A DNA stretch of 41,950 bases. Origin: a virus. The first letter of the stretch is position 1; each line of letters starts with the position of its first letter. Position numbers and translations under genes: made by a program. The notes below the pieces were generated by a model. The model did no database searches and was not told the origin of the DNA. It saw only the letters and a list, made by a program, of their open reading frames with translations. The stretch is taken from positions 1 through 41,950 of the IMG/VR virus record IMGVR_UViG_3300037316_000023; one strand, given 5' to 3'. Of this stretch, positions 8,746-17,776 are shown one piece after another.

Positions 8746-9831
8746 TTAGTACGTCCCCCCGTAGGAAGGCCAATAGTCATCAACTAGACCTTGGGTTGGT
8801 TGCAGATACACGTTCGACTCTTCAGCACAGTCACGACCTTTTGACTTTGCTAGTGTCTGCTTAAACTTTTCGTATTCGTCTTTTGTGGCCTGTGAGTTTG
8901 GATTCAAATAGCGATACATCCGATAGATAACAGCTTGACGTATCAGGTCGCTGTAAGTATCGGGAATGGGTGCCCACGTCACAGAGCTACCCAACGAGGT
9001 GAACAACGGGGCCGACTGTTGGTAAATGAAGTTGAAGGCCCAAATAACTCCACCAGGAATCTGATTGAAGCGGAAACGAAGAACGCCCGTGCCGTAATCC
9101 TGCACCATCGCAACCTGTTCAGGGTCACTAACACGACTCCATTTTGGGAGATTCCGAACGGCTTTAATCTGCCTCCAATTTGGAGGGCTAGAGTTGTTGT
9201 TCAACTCCATCATCGTGCAACCGCTCAACCAACCAAAGTTGGCAATACCGGGTGCCCCGCCCACATCGTTATTGTTCTGACCAGTGCCCGCCGCAAAGCT
9301 GAAGCTCTTAGCGGTCACGACTGTTATGGTGTAGCCGGTTGACCAGGAAGCAACAGAGCCGTTGTCTGAGTAGCTTGAGTTGTAGTTTGCAGCCGTGCCG
9401 GTCGTGAAGGTTAGACCAAGAAGGTTGACCACGTTGCCGATGGCAAAGCGATGGGGTTCTAGTGTCTTGACGGTGACCACACCCGCCGCAACGGTCACAC
9501 CGTTGTTAGTTGTAAGATCAATCGCGGCCCCGCTAGAAGTGACAGCCGCACCCCCGCTGCTGGTTGCTAATACAAAAGCAGAAGCCCCGGCAAACAAATA
9601 ATCCTGTTTGCTGAGGCTTGTTATCAGAGGTTGAAAGGTGGAAATAGCATCAAACATCTCAACACTGTTGAATTTCCAATCCTCTTCATCGTTGATAATC
9701 TCTGCCATGGCGTCACTGGCAATAGACAAGAACGGCTCAGAGGTGTAACCCCCCACTCCCGACAAAGGGAGTAGATCGGCATGGATGGAGCAGAAATTAG
9801 CAACAGACAACAGTGTTAGTGTGGATGCCAT
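8746..9831 (-). CDS. Tail adaptor protein (T7 gp11-like), with inserted beta domain
   Basis: 361 residues, against about 196 for T7 gp11. The helical N-terminus contains SEPFLSIASDAMAEIINDEE and DAISTFQPLI. The C-terminus contains VIWAFNFIYQQSAPLF, PDTYSDLIRQAVIYRMYRYL and QATKDEYEKFKQTL, the gp11/P22 gp4-like helical bundle that caps the portal. Between them (about residues 95-200) sits a Gly/Thr/Val-rich beta segment (TVAAGVVTVKTLEPHRFAIG), probably an inserted Ig-like domain displayed on the outside. It directly precedes the nozzle gene, the usual podovirus order. Confidence 0.7.
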   Translation of the reverse strand: MASTLTLLSVANFCSIHADLLPLSGVGGYTSEPFLSIASDAMAEIINDEEDWKFNSVEMFDAISTFQPLITSLSKQDYLFAGASAFVLATSSGGAAVTSSGAAIDLTTNNGVTVAAGVVTVKTLEPHRFAIGNVVNLLGLTFTTGTAANYNSSYSDNGSVASWSTGYTITVVTAKSFSFAAGTGQNNNDVGGAPGIANFGWLSGCTMMELNNNSSPPNWRQIKAVRNLPKWSRVSDPEQVAMVQDYGTGVLRFRFNQIPGGVIWAFNFIYQQSAPLFTSLGSSVTWAPIPDTYSDLIRQAVIYRMYRYLNPNSQATKDEYEKFKQTLAKSKGRDCAEESNVYLQPTQGLVDDYWPSYGGTY

Positions 9832-9834
9832 TTG

Positions 9835-10299
9835 TTACCCCATTAGCGATGCTTCGCCACAATCTTGGAACAACTTATTGAATTTGTCGGTGTTGTAAAT
9901 AGCACCACGGTCACGCAAGAACGCGGGTGCATCAGATTCCGTTGTCAAATGACCAGGGCGAATGCGGCCCTGACACTTTTGACACAGGATGAATCCAGGC
10001 GAAGCCGGATTTTCTTCCCGCACCCAAACAGCGTGCGTGCCTCCACCTTCGCGGCGGCTGTGCTCGTGAGCACAGATGTTCTGCATGGCAATCTTGTTTT
10101 CTCGTTCAGCCAAGACGCTCTGTGCGGTTTGCGCTCTGTGCTCTTGCGCCATTTGAAGCGCACTAAGTTCCTGTGCTGTTGGCGGGTTCGGCTTGCGTGA
10201 TTCGATAACGGCGGCTGTAACAGCCGCTGCAATCATCGCCTGCAATGCTTCTGGTGTTAAACTAACAACCGCTGGTGTGCTCAAGTGATCTTGTGCCAT
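9835..10299 (-). CDS. Unknown protein with a zinc-site-like cluster
   Basis: 154 residues. The N-terminal helix is Ala-rich (QAMIAAAVTAAVIESR) and is followed by a coiled region (ERENKIAMQN). The middle holds CAHEH, then a GFILCQKCQGRIRPGH segment about 30 residues later. Together these give Cys/His pairs (C, H, C, C, H) suited to a zinc ribbon. It lies 2 nt after the upstream gene and 3 nt before the adaptor, so it belongs to the head-tail joining group. I do not recognise the family; a head-completion or capsid-accessory role is only positional inference. Confidence 0.5.
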   Translation of the reverse strand: MAQDHLSTPAVVSLTPEALQAMIAAAVTAAVIESRKPNPPTAQELSALQMAQEHRAQTAQSVLAERENKIAMQNICAHEHSRREGGGTHAVWVREENPASPGFILCQKCQGRIRPGHLTTESDAPAFLRDRGAIYNTDKFNKLFQDCGEASLMG

Positions 10300-10301
10300 G
10301 A

Positions 10302-10889
10302 TTATTCTTCTCCTTGAAATTTTGATTCTGGATTGTCACGGTACTTCTGCGTTGATTCGCGCCAACGCCAACCGCGTCTATCTGTGCCCACATCGCCAAA
10401 CTCTTTAATTACCTTCTTGTATGACACAAGCCCTTGCTCAAGAAGCATGATGAGTACGGTGCGCCAACCGCGAATTTCTTTGTTAGCAAGCCGGGTGTAA
10501 TCTTCAACCTCAAGGCTGCTATATTCGTGCATGGGTTGTTTTGGAAATCCGCCTACATACTTGTTAGCGCGAAAGAAAATCGGTCTATCGTGCTGCCAAT
10601 ATTTTTCACTTTCTGCAAGCTCTTTGGCATTGCACGGGGCATACAAGGCAACATGACCAGGCAACCCATCCCGCACGGTCAGGCTTGGTACAATACGCTT
10701 CAAACGCGCAACAAAGTCAGCAAACTGGATGCGAGGCCCTAACACACGTGATGGGTCTTCTAGGTCGTCTTGGTGAGCAAGCCGCCGTGTACCGGCCATT
10801 GCAATGCACTGCTCACGCTTTTGCGCCACACCCTCTTTAGGGTCTAACCGTTTGTCGCCTAACTCGTTCCGGTCAACTTGGATAAGCAT
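10302..10889 (-). CDS. Unknown protein of the head-tail region
   Basis: 195 residues, soluble and basic at the C-terminus (RRGWRWRESTQKYRDN). Features include DPSRVLGPRIQFADFVARL, an aromatic stretch HDRPIFFRANKYVGGFP, and a helical segment YTRLANKEIRGWRTVLIMLL. No catalytic motif or membrane segment is apparent. It overlaps the gene upstream by 31 nt and is followed 2 nt later by the zinc-site protein, so the three are co-expressed. I cannot assign a function. Confidence 0.5.
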   Translation of the reverse strand: MLIQVDRNELGDKRLDPKEGVAQKREQCIAMAGTRRLAHQDDLEDPSRVLGPRIQFADFVARLKRIVPSLTVRDGLPGHVALYAPCNAKELAESEKYWQHDRPIFFRANKYVGGFPKQPMHEYSSLEVEDYTRLANKEIRGWRTVLIMLLEQGLVSYKKVIKEFGDVGTDRRGWRWRESTQKYRDNPESKFQGEE

Positions 10890-11191
10890 ATCGTTTCTTC
10901 CTCTCCGTCTGGATACACAGCAGTTAAGACGTTTCCCACATCAACTGTTAGTACAGGAAGGCGCGAAGCGCGGGCCACATGCGCGGTTAACTCTCTACAA
11001 GCCTCTTCATCTGGTGCCTGTAACACATCAACCACGAAGGGTTGTATCAATTCTTTGTCCTTATGACGGCCCACCACACCTGTAAAGCAAGGTGTGTTAA
11101 CAAATGCTGAGTGGGCCATACACAAGGTTTCGTCTGTTGCATCTCTCCCAAGGACATAGAAAAGAGGCACGTGGATTTCTGACTCTTCCAT
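10859..11191 (-). CDS. Unknown small protein after the capsid gene
   Basis: 110 residues, preceded by AGGAGCGG as ribosome-binding site just after the hairpin that ends the capsid transcript. The sequence alternates beta strands and acidic segments (HVPLFYVLGRDATDE, FVVDVLQAPDEEACREL, LPVLTVDVGNVLTAVY), suggesting a small alpha/beta fold. No motif is recognised. Its start lies 33 nt beyond the hairpin at 11224-11250, so it is probably read by transcripts that pass the terminator at reduced level. Confidence 0.5.
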   Translation of the reverse strand: MEESEIHVPLFYVLGRDATDETLCMAHSAFVNTPCFTGVVGRHKDKELIQPFVVDVLQAPDEEACRELTAHVARASRLPVLTVDVGNVLTAVYPDGEEETICLSKLTGTS

Positions 11192-11223
11192 GATATTGAA
11201 TTGCCGCTCCTAATAAAAGATTT

Positions 11224-11250
11224 GGGGAGAGCGTTATCAGCACTCTCCCC
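11224..11250 (-). terminator. Hairpin terminator/attenuator after the capsid gene
   Basis: GGGGAGAG (11224-11231) and CTCTCCCC (11243-11250) form a perfect 8-bp GC-rich stem with an 11-nt loop. On the minus strand it is followed by AAATCTTTT, an interrupted U tract. It sits 37 nt after the capsid stop; many phages place a leaky terminator here so that capsid mRNA is most abundant. Confidence 0.6.
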
Positions 11251-11286
11251 ACCAACAGTTAATTAGGCTGTTAGTTTGAAATGTTA

Positions 11287-12282
11287 TTAACCAATACTCG
11301 ACTCAACTCTTATCCTACGAAAATGGTTAATTGAGTTAGCCGTGTCAGGAGAGCTCACAACCCCAAAAAAGAAGTTGTAAAACGCAGCCGCAGCAATCAA
11401 GCCAGCAACGTCAATGCTGTTGCCCTGATCGTAACGTCTCACAGTCACAGAGAAGTTCTTTTGGTTGAGGTTCGTCCTGCCCAATGAAGAAGCAAGAAAA
11501 GCCTGCCAACCGAACGTGTAATTGTGATAGGCAATCTTTGAAGTGGACTGCCAGTTAGTCTCAGTTGGCACAGCGTTGGATTCGTACCATTCCGTACCGC
11601 CGATGTTACCGATGCGCTGACCCTGAATACCAACAAGAGCTTGGTTATTCTTCGCCAGAGTGTCCGAATACTTCTGCAAGTCGAGCGTACCGCCCGCAGA
11701 GCTATCGTTAACCAAGTCATACGCAGACAAGGAGTGAATCAGCGAGAAAAACAATCCGCTTTTCTTCGGCTTCACATCCTTAGAACGCAACTGCCAAACA
11801 GCCTGACGCGCAAGCGCGGCAGTCATGTAACTGCCGTTATTCACGTCAATGCAAGCAACGGTATCGCTGTTAGCCGCCGTGTCAACCGCCGTGGAAATAA
11901 CGTTGTCAACGGACAACGCACCACGATAAGCCAACAGAGCAGAGCCTTCAGCAACCACATCACTGATTGCAGTCAAGGTCACCTTGTTCGAGAAGCTGAC
12001 GTAATCGGCATAGTTCGACAAGTTGAGGGTCTTGGTGTTCTGTGAAAGGGTTTGACCAGATACGGGGGTTCCTTCGGTTACCGCCGTGGTGTTAGCAGCC
12101 ATCTTCGTATAGTTGAAGATTTGCATAGCGACACCGCTCATATCGGGCATGATTTTTTGTTCACATGCCGGATAGAAGTACAGGTTCGATTGCAGAGTGT
12201 CGCAGGCCGTGCGGTCGTAATAAACCGTAGGATAGCCACTCAGGCCACTGGAAATTACTGATGCAGCAGTGGGTAGAGACAT
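11287..12282 (-). CDS. Major capsid protein, HK97 fold, N4-gp56-like
   Basis: 331 residues, preceded by GAGGT at good spacing. The sequence pattern fits the HK97 fold of the N4-gp56-like group: an N-terminal arm, an E-loop-like stretch (TKMAANTTAVTEGTPVSGQ), a long spine helix region (TAALARQAVWQLRSKDVKPK), a P-domain strand set (GLFFSLIHSLSAYDLVNDSS), and a C-terminal A-domain (FNFFFG-like region, VRRYDQGNSIDVAGLIAAAA). Its place directly after the scaffold gene and before a strong hairpin supports the call. It forms the icosahedral shell. The family name is a judgement from pattern, not a search. Confidence 0.75.
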   Translation of the reverse strand: MSLPTAASVISSGLSGYPTVYYDRTACDTLQSNLYFYPACEQKIMPDMSGVAMQIFNYTKMAANTTAVTEGTPVSGQTLSQNTKTLNLSNYADYVSFSNKVTLTAISDVVAEGSALLAYRGALSVDNVISTAVDTAANSDTVACIDVNNGSYMTAALARQAVWQLRSKDVKPKKSGLFFSLIHSLSAYDLVNDSSAGGTLDLQKYSDTLAKNNQALVGIQGQRIGNIGGTEWYESNAVPTETNWQSTSKIAYHNYTFGWQAFLASSLGRTNLNQKNFSVTVRRYDQGNSIDVAGLIAAAAFYNFFFGVVSSPDTANSINHFRRIRVESSIG

Positions 12283-12328
12283 ATTGTGTTACCTCAGAGT
12301 GAGATTAAAGATTGTCTACGATGGGGTG

Positions 12329-13210
12329 TTATCGGCTTGCAAGTTGCTGGTTGGCACGCTTGCGAAGTTCCTCTAACGGCAACGCATACATATCTTCCTC
12401 AGAAGGTTCGGCAGCAACAGGCGTAGCAGTTCTACGCTGTGTTGATATGCCGCTATTCTTCTTCGTTCGTTGAGATGAAGCCGCCTCAGCCGCGTCAGCA
12501 ATCCGCTGCGCCTCTGCCTCTGCCCTCTTCTGCTCATCGCCCGCTTCCGCACCCTTGACTTGTAGCAATCCGCTATCGTTAAGGTCTGTGTAAGCCTTTT
12601 CAAAACCTTCCAAACTAAAATCGTTGTGAAGCGTCAACCATTTGTTGATTAGCTTCCCGTTGCGGTCGTTATCCAAGAAATCAGGATTAGCCGCAACAAA
12701 CTGGTCAGCAACGCCCTTCTTTGAACGCGCTTCTTGAAACGCCTTTTCACGCGCTGTGACCGTCTTAAATTCTTCGACATCCACACCCGTTACTGCCTTG
12801 AACATCTTCTTGAAGGCAATGGTTGGTGTCGCTAACAACTCAGCAGAGTACAGGGCCTCATCATCATTGCTAACAACCACCTCAGCCGGGGTGGTTTTGA
12901 CCTTCGCACTCAGTTCACGAATCTTGGTGGTTGCGTGCTTCTGAGCCTCAGCGAGTTTGTCTGTTAGGTTCTCCCACGCACCTTCACGCGAATCACCTTT
13001 GCCTGTGAAGACCTGAACACCGGCCCCATCACCAAGGTCAATGGTGCGCTTAAACTCGAAAGGCCCCTCAGTAACAGGCGGGTCAACCACTACCGGGGTA
13101 GTGGTAACAACTGGCTCAGTAACCGGGGTCGTTGATGCTTTGACGGCTTCTGCTTCGGCGGCCTTCCGTAAATCTTCCATTGACGCTGTCTCTGGGTCAA
13201 ACTCTGCCAT
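12329..13210 (-). CDS. Capsid scaffolding protein
   Basis: 293 residues, highly charged and mostly helical, starting MAEFDPETASMEDLRK. A Thr/Val/Pro-rich linker (about 25-50) is followed by a helical coil (NLTDKLAEAQKHATTK), a compact middle (VADQFVAANPDFLDNDRNGK) and a very charged C-terminal coil (AEAEAQRIADAAEAASSQRT). The final helix (EEDMYALPLEELRKRANQQL) could be the coat-binding end. Length, composition and position between portal and capsid are typical of podovirus scaffolds. It is removed or degraded after prohead assembly in relatives. Confidence 0.7.
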   Translation of the reverse strand: MAEFDPETASMEDLRKAAEAEAVKASTTPVTEPVVTTTPVVVDPPVTEGPFEFKRTIDLGDGAGVQVFTGKGDSREGAWENLTDKLAEAQKHATTKIRELSAKVKTTPAEVVVSNDDEALYSAELLATPTIAFKKMFKAVTGVDVEEFKTVTAREKAFQEARSKKGVADQFVAANPDFLDNDRNGKLINKWLTLHNDFSLEGFEKAYTDLNDSGLLQVKGAEAGDEQKRAEAEAQRIADAAEAASSQRTKKNSGISTQRRTATPVAAEPSEEDMYALPLEELRKRANQQLASR

Positions 13211-13221
13211 ATGTTTCTCCT

Positions 13222-13593
13222 TTAGTCCGTTACTACTTCCACGAATCCGTCTTTAGTGTCAAAATTGCGGGCAATCTGAATGCGCTTAAATAGATCGTCT
13301 TTGAACTTACGAGCACCACGCGCATCACGGCGCAACCCACTTGCCTTGTTATCATCGTCTTCTTCAAGGGCCTTCGATTCCAAATCCCTAACAACTGCCT
13401 CTGCAAACCGCTCCACATACAACCAACCACGGCTTGCAGTCGTTTCAATAAGAGCGGCCTTCATAACCATGAGGGCCGCGCCTTGAGTATCTGTAACAGG
13501 TTCGGCGGCTTCAGAAACAGGCTCAGAAGCCTCGTACCACGGCAAATCACCGATGGGGGCTAGTACCAATTTCTTATTGTCCGCCACTTGCAC
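13222..13593 (-). CDS. Unknown small protein between portal and scaffold
   Basis: 123 residues. The N-terminal third is acidic and Pro/Glu/Thr-rich (SEPVSEAAEPVTDTQG). The rest is a helical, basic/acidic segment (AVVRDLESKALEEDDDNKAS, RDARGARKFKDDLFKRIQIA). It overlaps the end of the portal gene by 20 nt and precedes the scaffold by 11 nt, so it is co-translated with them. Small proteins in this slot are common in podophages. I do not recognise this one. Confidence 0.5.
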   Translation of the reverse strand: MQVADNKKLVLAPIGDLPWYEASEPVSEAAEPVTDTQGAALMVMKAALIETTASRGWLYVERFAEAVVRDLESKALEEDDDNKASGLRRDARGARKFKDDLFKRIQIARNFDTKDGFVEVVTD

Positions 13594-15568
13594 CCCCGCC
13601 TGGTGTCGTGTTATCTAAAGCATCCAACCCGTGTTGTTCTTCAACCTTGAGATGTGAACGCAACACAGCTAGCGAAGCCTGGTCTGCTGACTTCTTATCA
13701 ACCGTGTCCAGGTCGTCACCGTGCTTCTGTTGCTGTAGCTGTTGCATCGCAACCCCACGGCTCATTGCTTGGTTTTTCTCCTGAGCACGTTTAAGGTCTT
13801 CGGCGGTCATCGGAACAATCAGGTTTTCTATATCCCATCCCTGAAGCTCTAGGTACTCAGACAAGAAGTTATCGTAATCAAACTTCTTGCCCTGTACCTC
13901 TAACGAGTCCTGTACAGCCGAATTTTGCACCATCTGCATAATGAGCGGTGCGGCTTGTGCGGCTGCTTGTTTCGTGGTGAGCTTAACACCTGCGATGATG
14001 TCTAGTTTTACATCAGCGTTGTAGATGTCTAGGATGTCACCCTCGAATGCCTTACCGTCTTCGTCACTGAGAATCTGTTTGATTTGGTCAGGTGTTATGT
14101 TGTCCTTGATGTGCTCCAAGAAGTGCTTGAGCACGGGCAGAAACACCAGGTCAATGTACTGCTCCATGAAATACTGAAGCCGCTGTGTGATGTCACCTTG
14201 GAAGGCTTGCACACCAGAGCCGGTACGCATGGCTTGTGTGGGCATGTTCGACCCGCCATTGGCACCAACACGCTGCATTGCGCGTTGCGATGAAGCCTCA
14301 ATTGCGCTGTGGGCCGTCTCACTAACATCAGTAGCGACCAGAGGCTTTAATTCGCCTTCGATGCTGACGACCTTACCGGGTGCAATGCTGATATTCTGTT
14401 GATTGTTACCAAGCGTGCCTTTGACGTTCTGAAAGGCAGGGTTGAGAACAAGCGCAAGCGAATCAATCCAGGTGTTAAGAACACCTTGTTGTAACCGTTG
14501 CTCACCGTTCAAGAGTCGCGCAATACCAAACCCAAAGAGCGAGTTTAGTACGTCAAAGAACGCGCAACCAACAACACACTTGCTGTTTTCCTTGTTGACC
14601 TGGTTGCGGATAACAAGTGTTCGTTGGCAGACCGTAACAATGCGGTCATCCGTCTTGTACTCCACCAACTCAAGCGGCGACATCAAAGGGTCTTTAGAAG
14701 CGGGCAATGTGTCTTGCTGCGCCTGTAGTTCCCGCGTCTGATTCGGCTTCAACGCCTGCATCGAATCCTTTGCAGGTTCCTCTTTGTTCGTGAGGATGTC
14801 AATCAACTCTTCCTTTGAAGGAATATTTTTGTACGTATCGTCATCAGCAAGGTCAAGTAAATCATAACCGGTGATGACGGTGCGCTTTCCTACAAAGCGA
14901 CCCTTGCGCGGGTCTTGCGTGGGGCAGCAAGGGTCAAAGATGGTGTTACGAAGATTAGCGGCCTCGTAAGTCGGTTTAGCAATGACTTCCTTTGATTCGT
15001 TCTTGTCACGCTCAATGCCTTTACCGTCGTCCGTCTTCTTGAATTTCTTCTTAACAATCTCTTGCGACTCCCAACCAGGGAAGCCCGCACCAAACCCATA
15101 TTGAAGAATGTTTTTCATGGTAAGGCGTGACCCCTCTTTGAAGTCACTGACCTTAACAGACCACCGTAACAACGACTGCCACGCTTTTGCAGCGTCAGGC
15201 TTCGTCTTGCCAATGGGGGTTGCTTCAAACGGGTCTTTACCAGAGCCAAACAAACTAAGGTGCAAAAATGGCATGATTTTTTCAACCGCCTCAAGCACTA
15301 CCGGCATACTCAGTGCAGAGCGGGGTTTGTCAGTGTTAGGCCAAGGGCGCACACGCACGTAACCGCGTACCAGGTCGTCAGCAACCTCAATTGAGGTGAC
15401 GAAGGCTTTTGCTTGCTCGTAAGAAATGCCCGCCGTGATGTCAGCTAACACAATTCCAAGCGCAACCGAATCTTCCCAAGGGTCTGATACTTCAACCTGG
15501 TCAACTAACAGGGGTGCTTGTGCTTCGCCTTCCGCTACTGCATTTGGTAATCTCTCAAAACCAGGCAT
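13574..15568 (-). CDS. Portal protein
   Basis: 664 residues, large as in P22/N4-type podovirus portals. Recognisable features: PWPNTDKPRSALSMPVVLEA near residue 80, GFGAGFPGWESQE in the wing, a long helical stem (NNQQNISIAPGKVV, AHSAIEASSQRAMQR), the membrane-like helix ITQRLQYFMEQYIDLVFLPV, and a Gln/Lys-rich coiled C-terminus (AMSRGVAMQQLQQQKHGDD). The dodecameric ring would sit at the unique vertex and bind terminase and adaptor. It lies directly downstream of TerL and one small gene and upstream of the scaffold, the canonical order. Confidence 0.8.
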   Translation of the reverse strand: MPGFERLPNAVAEGEAQAPLLVDQVEVSDPWEDSVALGIVLADITAGISYEQAKAFVTSIEVADDLVRGYVRVRPWPNTDKPRSALSMPVVLEAVEKIMPFLHLSLFGSGKDPFEATPIGKTKPDAAKAWQSLLRWSVKVSDFKEGSRLTMKNILQYGFGAGFPGWESQEIVKKKFKKTDDGKGIERDKNESKEVIAKPTYEAANLRNTIFDPCCPTQDPRKGRFVGKRTVITGYDLLDLADDDTYKNIPSKEELIDILTNKEEPAKDSMQALKPNQTRELQAQQDTLPASKDPLMSPLELVEYKTDDRIVTVCQRTLVIRNQVNKENSKCVVGCAFFDVLNSLFGFGIARLLNGEQRLQQGVLNTWIDSLALVLNPAFQNVKGTLGNNQQNISIAPGKVVSIEGELKPLVATDVSETAHSAIEASSQRAMQRVGANGGSNMPTQAMRTGSGVQAFQGDITQRLQYFMEQYIDLVFLPVLKHFLEHIKDNITPDQIKQILSDEDGKAFEGDILDIYNADVKLDIIAGVKLTTKQAAAQAAPLIMQMVQNSAVQDSLEVQGKKFDYDNFLSEYLELQGWDIENLIVPMTAEDLKRAQEKNQAMSRGVAMQQLQQQKHGDDLDTVDKKSADQASLAVLRSHLKVEEQHGLDALDNTTPGGGASGGQ

Positions 15569-15745
15569 CTAGTTACCCCCGTTCATGCGTTGCCAATACA
15601 ACGCGATTGTAGCGCCTATATACTTACCTTCAGTCAGTTGACCGGCTTGCGCTACGTCAAAAGTGAAACGCGCAAGTGTGTCAACCTCATCAGGTGTTAG
15701 CCGTGGTGAAGTTTCTCGCGAGGGCCAAGTTAAAAATCTCAACAT
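15569..15745 (-). CDS. Small protein between TerL and portal
   Basis: 58 residues from the ATG at 15745, with GGGAG 9 nt upstream; it overlaps the TerL stop by 7 nt. The upstream codon at 15763 has no such site. Sequence: MLRFLTWPSRE, then an acidic helix (PDEVDTLARFTFDVAQAG) and a short C-terminus ending NGGN. It is followed at once by the portal start. Function unknown; the coupling suggests a role in packaging or portal assembly. Confidence 0.5.
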   Translation of the reverse strand: MLRFLTWPSRETSPRLTPDEVDTLARFTFDVAQAGQLTEGKYIGATIALYWQRMNGGN

Positions 15746-17331
15746 GCAAACTCGCTCCCGCAATCACCGTGAGGCTGATTTATTTCCGCACCCATGTTGT
15801 CAATACCCTGCATAACAGGGTCTTGAGCCATCAGGTTTACCATCGGGTGACGTGACACAGGCTGTGCTAACCCTTTGTAACCGACAGATAACACTTGAGC
15901 CATCAGGCCCGCCGTGTCAGGCCAATCATCATGGCCGTGTCTGCCTTTAGGAAACTGCTTTGCCTGTTCGATAAACTTTTCCCACGCATTCAACCCTGCG
16001 AAGAAATAGAAACGCTTATTTTTTATGTGACCAGCTAACGACTCAACCCGCTTGTTCTTTGCATCGGGCTGGTTGTTGACCTTGATGTACTCAATGCTGC
16101 AAACAATTCCTTTGTCGCGCATTACCACTTTGAGATATTCAACGAAGTAACAGGCGCTCGCTGTCTTCTCAATCATCACCTTCATGGGCCGATGCTTCAG
16201 GATGCAATTGCAAACCATCACAGCCAAGGGCGCAACAGCCAGCACCCCGCCCTGCATATCGACCGCGTACATGCGCCCTACCTGGTCAACCTTGCCCGCG
16301 ATACATACTGAGTCGTCAGGGTTCTCACCCTCTGACGCAAGGTCAACGAACAGAACCGCCTGTGACAGCGCCGGTGCGTCTTTCTCTGGAATCACCGCAC
16401 CTAGTAGCAAATGCTCAGGAAGCACCTGCTGTGAGGATGCGATGGGGTAGTTGAGATACTGTGATGAATAAATCCCCGGCGAGTCGGATGCAATCTGCAT
16501 CAGCATCTCGCGGGTCAACCCTACCAACCTTCCGTCTTTCGTTTTGTACTGCGGGAAGCGTGGTGTTACTCCGTCTTCTTTCCAACAGGTCTTAACACTG
16601 ACAACCCATTCGCCTTTATTGCGGCGAATAATGTTTTCGTACAAATCACCAAAAGCGTATCTAGTACCAGATACAAAACGAGGGCAACCAGGGTCAACAA
16701 GCGGCCTCGCCATGTTAAAGTCTTCTTCGACTTTGGCAAGGAGGAGGGGGTTTCTATAGTTTCCATCGTTCACCAAATCATCGAAGAATCCAAGGTCATA
16801 GTGTTGGCCGGTTTTGATTGACTTCGGTGAAGCAACCGTGCAAGTTGCTTGCTGCAACTGGCGGCGTTCTCTGTTCGCCACAGAAAAGCGGTCAGCTGTT
16901 AACTCAAGCGTCTTTTTGTTGCCGCAAAACTCAGGATAATAGGTACTCAACTGAGTACGCGAGTGCGTTCCATCGAAATGTGAAGCGATTTCCTTTAACA
17001 GCCCCTTCGTAACCTTGATGGTGCCCTGCATCAGCAAAATTCTGATGTCTGGGTTGCACAAAATGGCCTGAATCGCTAACACCACAACGGCTGTGCTCTT
17101 AAAGTGACCGCGAGGCCATAAAATTAGGACATCCCCATCAGGGAATTTGTCCGCCCACGGCTGTTTACCATCAAAAGCCGGATATTGGTCGAACAATTCC
17201 TTGTGGGTTTCTTCGGTGAAGTCATAACCAAGCAGGTCGGCTAGAAATAACCTATCTGACCTTGCCCTCTTACGTGCTGCTAGCCATGTTGGATCAGCCT
17301 GCGCCGCTATGTTGTCAAATACTGGAGGCAT
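15739..17331 (-). CDS. Terminase large subunit (packaging ATPase and nuclease)
   Basis: 530 residues. The ATPase domain has a Walker A variant LWPRGHFKST (about 71-80), in which the usual GxxxxGK is replaced by an RGHFKS loop as in several phage terminases. Walker B plus catalytic carboxylates are YDLGFFDD (178-185). A coupling motif region follows (VSGTRYAFGDLYENI). The RNase H-like nuclease begins VLFVDLA (D about 330) and continues through KVMIEKTASACYFVEYL and KNKRFYFFAGLNAW to HDDWPD near residue 490. It cuts and pumps DNA through the portal. It overlaps TerS by 17 nt. Confidence 0.85.
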   Translation of the reverse strand: MPPVFDNIAAQADPTWLAARKRARSDRLFLADLLGYDFTEETHKELFDQYPAFDGKQPWADKFPDGDVLILWPRGHFKSTAVVVLAIQAILCNPDIRILLMQGTIKVTKGLLKEIASHFDGTHSRTQLSTYYPEFCGNKKTLELTADRFSVANRERRQLQQATCTVASPKSIKTGQHYDLGFFDDLVNDGNYRNPLLLAKVEEDFNMARPLVDPGCPRFVSGTRYAFGDLYENIIRRNKGEWVVSVKTCWKEDGVTPRFPQYKTKDGRLVGLTREMLMQIASDSPGIYSSQYLNYPIASSQQVLPEHLLLGAVIPEKDAPALSQAVLFVDLASEGENPDDSVCIAGKVDQVGRMYAVDMQGGVLAVAPLAVMVCNCILKHRPMKVMIEKTASACYFVEYLKVVMRDKGIVCSIEYIKVNNQPDAKNKRVESLAGHIKNKRFYFFAGLNAWEKFIEQAKQFPKGRHGHDDWPDTAGLMAQVLSVGYKGLAQPVSRHPMVNLMAQDPVMQGIDNMGAEINQPHGDCGSEFAC

Positions 17332-17776
17332 TTTGTCTTTCCGCAGCTAACACAGCCTCAAGAGGGCTAACTTCTTTCTCTTCCTCTTCTTTTCCGGATT
17401 TCGGCTTGTCCCAACCGTTCATACGAGCGTAGATGGTGAGTAACTTAATAAACGTCTCATCTTCCAAGCCCTGCTTACGCAGCCGATAGGTAACACCCTG
17501 TAGAGCCTCGCGCTTTGTGTAAACCGGCTCGGGCCGCTCGTACTGGATAACAATAAGGGCCTTCTCGATGGTTTTGTGCATCATCCAGCGGCCTGCATGA
17601 AAAGCCGTGCTTCCCCGGCCCGACAAAGGTAATTCTGGTTTGGCCTGGTGCATAGCCTCGATTGGGTCGATGTTGTTAGCAATACACGTAAGAAACGTCT
17701 TCTGCTCAGGTGTGTAAAGCTCCCAATCTTCCATCCGCTCTAGGCGGGCTAGTTTTTCTTCGACCGTGAGTACCAT
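17315..17776 (-). CDS. Terminase small subunit
   Basis: 153 residues. The N-terminal part is helical (EEKLARLERMEDWELYTPEQ, then KTFLTCIANNIDPIEAMHQA) and looks like the HTH/homeodomain-like DNA-binding region of TerS proteins, including the phage-type phrase on IEA-MHQAK. Residues 80-125 form a central helical region and the C-terminus is charged (KPKSGKEEEEKEVSPLEAVL), suited to TerL binding. Position immediately upstream of, and overlapping, TerL is the main support. It would recognise the packaging start. It overlaps the glycosyltransferase gene by 28 nt. Confidence 0.7.
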   Translation of the reverse strand: MVLTVEEKLARLERMEDWELYTPEQKTFLTCIANNIDPIEAMHQAKPELPLSGRGSTAFHAGRWMMHKTIEKALIVIQYERPEPVYTKREALQGVTYRLRKQGLEDETFIKLLTIYARMNGWDKPKSGKEEEEKEVSPLEAVLAAERQNASSI